From: Muribaculaceae bacterium
Lineage (GTDB): Bacteria > Bacteroidota > Bacteroidia > Bacteroidales > Muribaculaceae
Direction of reading: 5' to 3'
Assembly: GCA_029060285.1 (NCBI GenBank)
Contig: JAIDUH010000030.1
Location: 1 to 61,803, forward strand
DNA length: 61,803 nucleotides
Shown: positions 43,512-50,258 of the stretch, piece by piece
Layout of the letters: each line of letters opens with the position of its first letter
Numbering within the stretch: position 1 is the stretch's first letter
Translations under genes and position numbers: made by a program
The notes under the pieces: generated by a model
The model's input: the letters and a program-made list of their open reading frames with translations, nothing else
Databases searched by the model: none
What the model was told of the DNA's origin: nothing

Positions 43512-43539
43512 GCGTTTTGCGTTCTGCGTTTTGCGTTTT
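43512..43539. repeat. 7-nt tandem repeat, four units (GCGTTTT)
   Basis: gcgtttt-gcgttct-gcgtttt-gcgtttt, in the gap between the GH43 stop and the xusA start. Related in unit to 2749 and 50189. Confidence 0.85.
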
Positions 43540-43544
43540 CACGG

Positions 43545-45266
43545 TCAGTTGATAGACTCGGCGTTGGAGGCGTAGAGTCCTACGACCGTTCCGGTGAAAC
43601 CTCCGGCTTCAGCGGTGGAAGTGAATCCCGCATCGACATCGTCGGCAAGCAACTCCCACTTGTTGCCTCCATCAGTGGAATAATGGAATCCATATTTAAG
43701 TCCGTTTCCAAGAATCTTGAAGTCTACTTCAGACAGGGCTGCATCCACCGGGATCTCTGCTATGGTGTGGGAGCCGTCTTCCGCAATCTTTCTGACCTCT
43801 ATCTTATGATTGTCGCCGTGTCGCGTACGTGCCAACAGGTATTGATGCGTTTCGTCTTTCAGTATCAGCATCCCGGCAAGCTGCGAATCATTCTCGGGAA
43901 CGAAAGTCATATGTGTGCAAGCGCTGAAATTATGATGGTTGAGCCTGCGGCATACATATGGAAGAACCGCTTTCTCCCGCGACTTTACGTCGGCACATTT
44001 CACTGTGAGATGTCCTGGATGTTGGCTCAATGAATAGTAATCGGAGGCTGGACCGCGTAACGTCATCCATTCATTACCGAGAGTCGTATCCTTGAAATCA
44101 TCCTTACGATTGTAGTTTCCAAAGGTAAGTTTCTCTCCTCTCTTGACCCCGGATTTTTTTGCAAGCAGAGGGACCGCGTCGCCATTCTCTACAAATCGGG
44201 GCCAACCGTCAGCCGTCCAATTGACGGGGAGAAGGAATGTTTCCCGCCCAAGATTTTCCTTGCCACCTTCTACCGGACGACACGCGAGGAAGACGCCCCA
44301 CCACTCTCCTTCCGGAGTCTTCACCATATCCGCATGTCCGGCGCAAGTCACCGGATTTTCTCTTGACGGATCGAGCGTGCGCTGCGTAAGGATCGGATTT
44401 GCATCCCATGGGGTGAACGGACCGAAAGGAGAAGGGCCTTTGTAAATGACTTCGCTGTGCAAGTCGCCTGTGCCTCCTTCAGCTGTCATAAGATAGTAGT
44501 TGCCTCCCTCCTTATATATATGCGGACCTTCACACCAAATGGGTTTTTCTTCAGGACGACATCCCTTGTTGACCACTATCCGGCGCTCACCAACACATTT
44601 ATCGGTAGCTGGATCGAACTCCACGACTCGCACCGTACGATGCCCGTCATATTCAGCCAAACCATCGGGAGCATCGTCATTGTTGACGATATATCCCTTC
44701 CCATCCTCATCAAAGAAGAAAGCAGGGTCAATACCAGCTACCTCTGGCAGCATAATGGGATCGCTCCATTCTCCATACGGGTCTTTCGTCTTCACGAAGA
44801 AATTGCCGGCACCCACATTTGTCGTGACCATATAATAGGTTTCATTTGCAGGATTGTAAGCTATATCCGGAGCGAAGATGCCTCCACTGACGTGCTGCTT
44901 CTCCATGTTGACGAGTTGCGACTCGCGAGTCAGCACATGCCCAATCTGCTGCCAGTTGACAAGATCACGGCTATGGAAGATTGGCACACCCGGGAAATAG
45001 GTAAAAGTAGAAGTGACGAGAAAATAGTCGCCCTTACCGTTTGTGCAGAGCGAGGGATCCGAATACCATCCGGCAATTACCGGATTATAATAGGAACTTT
45101 CATCTGGAAGAGGATTGGCCTTGTAGAAATTGTCATCACCTTCGTAGCTGAACGAGTCAAAGATCGCCACAGAACTCTGCGGAGCAACGCCTGCCTTCTT
45201 CGAGGTGCAACCCGCGAGCAGAGCCAGACAGCCAAAGGCGATTGTGATGTTGGTCAGTTTCTTCAT
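43545..45266 (-). CDS. GH43 glycosidase lipoprotein with C-terminal sandwich
   Basis: A 573-aa lipoprotein (LALLAGCTSKK). The GH43 propeller shows Asp in IAGWYSDPSLC, Asp in EVAGIDPAFFFDEDG and Glu in IWCEGPHIYKE. Residues about 375-573 are a beta-sandwich (DDFKDTTLGNEWMTLRG, QHPGHLTVKC) of the concanavalin-like kind that completes the active site in some beta-xylosidases. First gene of the xus operon, carrying the candidate regulator boxes upstream. Likely a beta-xylosidase or arabinofuranosidase anchored in a membrane. Confidence 0.88.
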   Translation of the reverse strand: MKKLTNITIAFGCLALLAGCTSKKAGVAPQSSVAIFDSFSYEGDDNFYKANPLPDESSYYNPVIAGWYSDPSLCTNGKGDYFLVTSTFTYFPGVPIFHSRDLVNWQQIGHVLTRESQLVNMEKQHVSGGIFAPDIAYNPANETYYMVTTNVGAGNFFVKTKDPYGEWSDPIMLPEVAGIDPAFFFDEDGKGYIVNNDDAPDGLAEYDGHRTVRVVEFDPATDKCVGERRIVVNKGCRPEEKPIWCEGPHIYKEGGNYYLMTAEGGTGDLHSEVIYKGPSPFGPFTPWDANPILTQRTLDPSRENPVTCAGHADMVKTPEGEWWGVFLACRPVEGGKENLGRETFLLPVNWTADGWPRFVENGDAVPLLAKKSGVKRGEKLTFGNYNRKDDFKDTTLGNEWMTLRGPASDYYSLSQHPGHLTVKCADVKSREKAVLPYVCRRLNHHNFSACTHMTFVPENDSQLAGMLILKDETHQYLLARTRHGDNHKIEVRKIAEDGSHTIAEIPVDAALSEVDFKILGNGLKYGFHYSTDGGNKWELLADDVDAGFTSTAEAGGFTGTVVGLYASNAESIN

Positions 45267-45291
45267 TTTTGTATTGTTGTTTTAACGAATG

Positions 45292-45299
45292 CAAAATTA
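45292..45299 (-). promoter_or_regulatory. -7 box of the GH43-xus operon promoter
   Basis: The minus strand reads TAATTTTGC, a perfect TAnnTTTG, 26 nt from the GH43 start codon. There is no -33 TTTG at the usual spacing, which fits an activator-dependent promoter. Confidence 0.55.
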
Positions 45300-45349
45300 A
45301 TAATCTTTCCGTTTTCGCACGCGCGATGCGCTTTCATATGTGTCACTAT

Positions 45350-45364
45350 TTGTAACTTTTACAA
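45350..45364. promoter_or_regulatory. Candidate regulator site TTGTAA-CTT-TTACAA
   Basis: A perfect 6-bp inverted repeat with a 3-nt spacer. Its TTTGT core is 42 bp from that of the 45385 site, which is two times 21 bp. Confidence 0.4.
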
Positions 45365-45384
45365 TCAATCGCGTATCAAAAAGA

Positions 45385-45397
45385 TTAGAATTTGTAA
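45385..45397 (-). promoter_or_regulatory. Candidate HTCS box upstream of GH43-xus
   Basis: TTACAAATTCTAA on the minus strand, 85 nt upstream of the TAATTTTG box. The equivalent boxes are 86 nt (GH95) and 85 nt (GH115) from their -7 elements. Confidence 0.55.
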
Positions 45398-45750
45398 CAT
45401 CATTTTATATCATATTTAGTATCAATATTTTACAAATGTGATTTTATTTTCCATTTTTTCAGTGATAAAAGCATCATCCAGGGTGCCGGAGCATGACAAA
45501 AACAAAAAAAATATGGCTGACATGCGTCGCGCATCCCAGCCCTCATTCTACCTAATAACTAAACCTATAATCAATCTTTACTAAAAAAATCGTCATTTGT
45601 AAGGTAGCGGTCAAGCCTAAACCTACCTAATATTAACCTATTTATATCAATCAATTGTATTCTATTATCAACGATGAACGAAAAACGATCAGCAATCAAC
45701 TCTCAATCAACCGTATTTAAGCCGAGCTGACAGGGTCAATTTTCATATTG

Positions 45751-45758
45751 CAAAATTA
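45751..45758 (-). promoter_or_regulatory. Possible second upstream -7 box
   Basis: TAATTTTGCA on the minus strand. If used it would give a leader of about 480 nt before GH43. No -33 match. Confidence 0.3.
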
Positions 45759-45864
45759 CAAAGAAAATCCCTAACCCTCATACATCTATGTAACTCATAT
45801 ATTTCTCAATGGTTACACTCCATTCAAATCTGCATCCGATGAATACAAATTCGTCAACTACACC

Positions 45865-45916
45865 AAGAGCGAGCTGCCCTGCTTAGAAAATTTTCTAAGC
45901 AGGGCAGCTCGCTCTT
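45865..45916. repeat. 52-bp perfect palindrome downstream of the HTCS gene
   Basis: Two 26-nt arms with no spacer, centred on AAAATTTT and starting AAGAGCGAGCTGCCCTGC. It begins 21 nt beyond the HTCS stop. It can fold as a very stable hairpin, but no T run follows on either strand, so it is not a standard intrinsic terminator. Confidence 0.9.
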
Positions 45917-45937
45917 AATACTAAATGGAAGAGCTTA

Positions 45938-48900
45938 TTACCCCTCCTTCTTCAACTCTACGCCGACATCAGCTCCAGACAGACTCTTAGCCCTATATTC
46001 TGAAGGGGAGAATCCCGTATAGCGCTTAAAATGGGATGAGAAATGAGGTTGCGACGTAAATCCTATCTTATAAGCCACTTGTGTCACTTCTATGTCAGGA
46101 CGGCGCAAAAGCTCGCATGCCCTCTTAAGCCTAATATTACGAATATAGTCGCTTGGAGTCATTCCAATAAGCTCCTTCATCTTGCGATGCAGATGAGCCC
46201 GGCTGACACCTACCTCCGACGCGAGTTTCTCGACATTGAGTTCGGGATCGTCGATATGTGCGTTGATTTCCTTCATAATCCTGTCGAGAAGCACCTCATC
46301 GTTACCTTTCATTTCAGGGGCGTCGATCTTTCCTTCAGTCTCTTGAGCGCCTGAGAATTTCCCCTTCATACGCAGCCGGTTTTCGATCAGAGTGTCCACA
46401 AGCGCTGCAAGCTCATCAATATTGAAAGGCTTGCCAAGATAGCCATCAGCACCCTTATCCCAGCCCGCCATCCTGTCGGAGATAGCTGTCTTTGAACTAA
46501 GAAGAATTACCGGGATATGATTGGTATCGGCATTCGACTTCAATCTCTTGAGCAATGTCAAGCCATCCATCGAAGGCATCACCACATCGCTCACAATGAG
46601 ATCCGGCTTCCAGTCAGCTACAATTTTCAAAGCTTCATTACCGTCAGCAGCCTCTTTCACCTTATAATAATTGGCTAAAACTGAAGACAAATATCCGCGC
46701 AGCTCTGCATCATCATCGACAACAAGCACCTTTCCTCCTGCCGTCAAGGGCTTTGGCCTTGACGGCAGATCTACAGCTGTAGATCCGTTTGGCATCAGCA
46801 GATGCCGTCCTTGCACATCCTCTTCATCAGGCCTTTCAATAAGCTCTCCATCTCCATAGAAAGACTCTTCTATTGGAATGACAACCGTAAACACACTTCC
46901 TTTTATGCCGTCTTCACGGTTTAACGCTGTAATCCTACCATGATGAAGCATGACGAGACGGCGACATAAATCAAGCCCTATTCCAAAGCCCATTGTGGCG
47001 GGTGCATGATCCTCTCGGATACGGTAGAATGGTTCGAAAAGCCTTGGCAATGCCTTTTCATCCAAGCCTATGCCGGTATCTTTAACCGACACTTCCAGAC
47101 ATTTCCCGAGCTTTTCATCATCCATAGTATCCACCGACACATCAATGGAGCCCCCATCCGGCGTATACTTAATCGCATTGGAAATAAGATTGACCATGAT
47201 CTTATCGAAATTATCCCTGTCAAGCCAGACATCACCGGGATTACTTATTTCAGTAAAGGTCAGGGTCTGTTTCTTACCAGCAGCCTGCGTAGCAAACAGC
47301 TCAACAAGCTCCTTGACGAATGCCACTGCATTCGTCTTCCGGCAACTAAGGCGCATCTTCCCTTTATCAAGTTTGCTGATGTCAAGGAGCTGATTAAGCA
47401 ATCCCATAACCCTTTGGGCATTACGGTGCATCACATTAAGTTTGGCAGAGACATCCGAATCATGCGGCTCTTTCATCAAAGACTCAAGAGGACTCATCAC
47501 GAGCGTCATAGGTGTGCGTATATCATGAGAGACATCTGTGAAGAACTTAATCTTCTCCTCATTGATTTTTTCTGCGCGACGCTTCTTAAACAGCCCCCAG
47601 GCAAGAATTATGAATACCAGCAAAAGCACAAGATAGATGACTTTAGCCAAGCCTGTCCAATACCATGGAAGTGCCACACGAATCTTTATCAATGTCACGG
47701 GAGACACTGCGTTATTTTCCACAGCACATATCTCAAGATCATATTTACCGGGATCAAGATGAGGAAGATATACCATATTGTCTCCGGGCGCCGTCTCAAT
47801 CCAATCATCTTTCTTATCCAACCTCCACCTATAGCGGATATTGGAGGCGTCACGGAAATCCATGGTAGAAAGCCTGAGCGTAAGTGCATTATCCTTATAT
47901 GGAAGGTGAAGCATCTCAGGCGACAGCATGCTTCCTTTGATCATAACATGGCAACCGGACTTCATATTTGGAAGGATACGCTTGCCGTTAAGATACATAG
48001 CCGAGACCTTTATCTTGTAGTCCAATTCTGGAGCAGGGACAGAATCGGGCATAAACGCCGTAATGCCAAGATCGCTGCCCAAATAAATCCCCTTACGCGA
48101 AGGAGAATACTTTATCTGATTGAAAGTGGTCTCGACCAGCCCATTGCCTCCATAATATGACAATATCTTAGAATTATCAGGAGTAAGATAAGAGAGCCCA
48201 TTCATGGTCCCGATCCATTTGCCACCGTTATGGTCGCGCGATATGGTGCGAACATCATTATCACTCAAGCCGTCGGCAGTAGTGTATTTACGAATCACCC
48301 CTTTCTCGGGGTCAAAATGTATCAGACCGTGGCTCGTGCCTACCCATATTGAATTATCGGTCATGCACGGGACAATTGCAAAAGTTGCACCACGCAGGAA
48401 AGGCTCCTGATCAAGTTCCAACAATTTATCAGTCTTGAGATCATAGCATGCAATGCCGCTGTAAAGACCTATCCAAACTTTCCCATCTGCCGTATGATTC
48501 AGACTCGTGATATACGGATTTGTCAGCTGGTTGCCATCCGGATCATATGGAATCCATTTTTTCTCACCGGTCTTAAAGTCATACCGCATCAAGCCCAATC
48601 CATACACACCGATAAAGAGCTCTCCGTCATTTCCGGGTGCAGAGACTATTGAAGCATACTTACCTGGAATGTCAACAAACTTCCTGACATCGCCCGAAGG
48701 CAGCGACAACTCCCAAATGCCATCATCCGCCACACCTATCAGAGCCTTGTCGCCGTCGATGAGCTCGATATGCGTTATCTTTGATGCTCCCGGAACCGTA
48801 GCCACCATAAGCACCTTTCCACCGGACCCATACATGACGACGCGTCCTTTATCGAGAGCCACCAAAGAATGACCTTTCCATTCATTCAAAGCACCGGGAC

Positions 48901-49939
48901 CACCTATAAAATCGGGGAATGAGTCGGAGAATTTCCTATATAAAAAAGGTATATGACGTCCCGGCAGTAGCACTATGCCCCTATAGTTGCAACCAAGCCA
49001 AAGGTCGCCTGCTGGAGAAGTATAGGCTGCCCCTATCTTGGCATCATCAATATCAAGAAATGCACAATGCATGTCCCGGCACTTTTCTACAACATCTGAT
49101 TTCGTCTCCACCTCCCATAATCCATTGCCGGAAGTTGCGACATATACCTTCCCTCCAGCGGAATTGGAGAGGTTGGCAATAGATATCTTGCCATCTATAG
49201 AAAGTCTTGAAAACGATCCTGAACGACTATCGATCCGATAAATTTCATTTAGAGTACTCACGATGACATTATCATCTTCTTCTACAGCCAGAGCCAATAT
49301 GTATGACTCATCGGTCACTTTGATCGGAGAGATCTTTCCATTGGGAGCCATGCAAAAGACAGTACCATCATGCGAGCCCAGAAAAATCTTTCCATTGCGG
49401 CAACATGCAATGGAATTATAGTCTTTTTGCATCAGACCCCCCGGATACATCACAGCCACAGGATTGCCCGACGAATCATCAACCACATACACGCCGACAC
49501 CGGACACGATAAATGTCACAGTACCGTCAGATTGTTCACCTAAACCATTTATGTATCCATACAGATCTTTCGAAGGCAATGTGATCACCTGAAAAGAATC
49601 ACTTTCTGGCATATAAAGGTTTAGGCCATTGGCAGTTGCCACCCAAATCCTGCCTTTTGAGTCGCTCATCACGTGGAGGACCCGATTATCAGAAAGAGAA
49701 CCCTCAACCGCATCATCATGACGATATATGTCGCAGTCATTTCCTTCAAACCGGATTAGTCCACGATTTGTAGCTATCCAAAGGAATCCGTCAACATCCT
49801 GACAGAATCCCGAGTATTCTCCTGCTATCACGTCAGGATCATTTATGAGCCGTCCGGTGCGAGCACCTGCTCCATAGGATGGAAGCCATATCAATTGAGT
49901 CAGCAGGATCAACGCCAACGATATTATAGAGGGTTTCAT
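45938..49939 (-). CDS. Hybrid two-component system sensor/regulator (HTCS)
   Basis: A 1333-aa one-protein signalling system. Signal peptide; periplasmic two-propeller sensor made of many short repeats (GFLWIATNRGLIRFEGND, GRIWVATANGLNLY, KVWIGLYSGIACYD, SIWVGTSHGLIHFD); Y_Y_Y domain about 680-750; one membrane helix near 760-780 (VIYLVLLLVFIILAWGLF); histidine kinase with His near 804 (DVSHDIRTP) and ATPase motifs; receiver with Asp near 1117 (LIVSDVVMPSMDG); C-terminal AraC-type helix-turn-helix (GFTSQPHFSSHFKRYTGFSP). In related loci this type senses xylo-oligosaccharides (P. bryantii XynR is a known example). It has its own perfect promoter and probably controls this PUL. Confidence 0.95.
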   Translation of the reverse strand: MKPSIISLALILLTQLIWLPSYGAGARTGRLINDPDVIAGEYSGFCQDVDGFLWIATNRGLIRFEGNDCDIYRHDDAVEGSLSDNRVLHVMSDSKGRIWVATANGLNLYMPESDSFQVITLPSKDLYGYINGLGEQSDGTVTFIVSGVGVYVVDDSSGNPVAVMYPGGLMQKDYNSIACCRNGKIFLGSHDGTVFCMAPNGKISPIKVTDESYILALAVEEDDNVIVSTLNEIYRIDSRSGSFSRLSIDGKISIANLSNSAGGKVYVATSGNGLWEVETKSDVVEKCRDMHCAFLDIDDAKIGAAYTSPAGDLWLGCNYRGIVLLPGRHIPFLYRKFSDSFPDFIGGPGALNEWKGHSLVALDKGRVVMYGSGGKVLMVATVPGASKITHIELIDGDKALIGVADDGIWELSLPSGDVRKFVDIPGKYASIVSAPGNDGELFIGVYGLGLMRYDFKTGEKKWIPYDPDGNQLTNPYITSLNHTADGKVWIGLYSGIACYDLKTDKLLELDQEPFLRGATFAIVPCMTDNSIWVGTSHGLIHFDPEKGVIRKYTTADGLSDNDVRTISRDHNGGKWIGTMNGLSYLTPDNSKILSYYGGNGLVETTFNQIKYSPSRKGIYLGSDLGITAFMPDSVPAPELDYKIKVSAMYLNGKRILPNMKSGCHVMIKGSMLSPEMLHLPYKDNALTLRLSTMDFRDASNIRYRWRLDKKDDWIETAPGDNMVYLPHLDPGKYDLEICAVENNAVSPVTLIKIRVALPWYWTGLAKVIYLVLLLVFIILAWGLFKKRRAEKINEEKIKFFTDVSHDIRTPMTLVMSPLESLMKEPHDSDVSAKLNVMHRNAQRVMGLLNQLLDISKLDKGKMRLSCRKTNAVAFVKELVELFATQAAGKKQTLTFTEISNPGDVWLDRDNFDKIMVNLISNAIKYTPDGGSIDVSVDTMDDEKLGKCLEVSVKDTGIGLDEKALPRLFEPFYRIREDHAPATMGFGIGLDLCRRLVMLHHGRITALNREDGIKGSVFTVVIPIEESFYGDGELIERPDEEDVQGRHLLMPNGSTAVDLPSRPKPLTAGGKVLVVDDDAELRGYLSSVLANYYKVKEAADGNEALKIVADWKPDLIVSDVVMPSMDGLTLLKRLKSNADTNHIPVILLSSKTAISDRMAGWDKGADGYLGKPFNIDELAALVDTLIENRLRMKGKFSGAQETEGKIDAPEMKGNDEVLLDRIMKEINAHIDDPELNVEKLASEVGVSRAHLHRKMKELIGMTPSDYIRNIRLKRACELLRRPDIEVTQVAYKIGFTSQPHFSSHFKRYTGFSPSEYRAKSLSGADVGVELKKEG

Positions 49940-50009
49940 GTATTCTTAACATTGTTTCCCAAGTTGGGCTTCAACATGGGCGAATAGTTTCAGATATTGG
50001 TTACGAGTG

Positions 50010-50041
50010 CAAATTTATATAAAATTGTCAAATATCACAAA
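50010..50041 (-). promoter_or_regulatory. Promoter of the HTCS gene
   Basis: On the minus strand TTTG, 20 nt, TAAATTTG: an exact match to the Bacteroidetes vegetative promoter, about 70 nt before the ATG. This suggests steady basal expression of the sensor. Confidence 0.8.
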
Positions 50042-50046
50042 TCTTA

Positions 50047-50080
50047 CATTAAAATTCGTAACATTTTACGAATTTTAATG
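50047..50080. promoter_or_regulatory. 34-bp inverted repeat, candidate regulator operator
   Basis: Perfect 15-bp arms (CATTAAAATTCGTAA and its complement) around CATT. It lies 5 nt upstream of the HTCS -33 box. Its right arm contains TTACGAATTTTAA, 85 nt from the GH115 -7 box and similar to the GH43 and GH95 boxes. Confidence 0.65.
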
Positions 50081-50163
50081 CGAGAAACGGATTATTTTTG
50101 GTGTATGAGACCCTAAATAACATGTTCTATACTAAAAAAAATGAGACATATTCTAATTTTTTA

Positions 50164-50171
50164 TAATTTTG
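50164..50171 (+). promoter_or_regulatory. -7 box of the GH115 promoter
   Basis: TAATTTTG (within TATAATTTTGC) with no -33 TTTG at the normal distance, as for the GH43 unit. Gives a leader of about 80 nt. Confidence 0.55.
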
Positions 50172-50188
50172 CAGACGGGATGTGGATT

Positions 50189-50230
50189 GCGTTTCGCGTG
50201 GTACGTGATGCGTGATGCGTAATACGCTTT
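50189..50230. repeat. 7-nt tandem repeat, six units (GCGTGAT) in the GH115 leader
   Basis: gcgtttc-gcgtggt-acgtgat-gcgtgat-gcgtaat-acgcttt, lying inside the predicted 5' leader between the -7 box and the start codon. Confidence 0.8.
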
Positions 50231-50258
50231 GGGAGTCAGAACTATTAAAATTACTATC

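Larger units (their letters stand above)
45267..45937. other. Long control region between the HTCS gene and the GH43-xus operon
   Basis: 671 bp without a gene. On the minus strand, in order: a 52-bp palindrome (45865-45916); a TAATTTTG box (45751-45758); two related stretches, acctaataactaaacctata and acctaatattaacctattta; three TTTGTAA/TTACAAA half-sites between 45346 and 45437; and a second TAATTTTG box (45292-45299). No ORF with coding character is seen. Confidence 0.7.
49940..50258. other. Divergent control region between HTCS and GH115
   Basis: 319 bp. Holds the HTCS promoter on the minus strand (50010-50041), a 34-bp inverted repeat (50047-50080), the GH115 -7 box (50164-50171) and a 7-nt repeat array in the GH115 leader (50189-50230). 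Confidence 0.75.

Noticed and set aside
44457-45419. 320-aa + strand ORF reaching into the xus control region
   Set aside because: Almost all of it is antisense to the GH43 gene; the last part crosses the candidate regulator boxes.
45428-45437. Third half-site TTTTACAAAT upstream of GH43-xus as an essential box
   Set aside because: It lies in the opposite orientation and has no counterpart at the GH95 or GH115 promoters, so it is left out of the motif.
47006-48160. 384-aa + strand ORF
   Set aside because: Antisense to the kinase/Y_Y_Y part of the HTCS gene, with no recognisable features.
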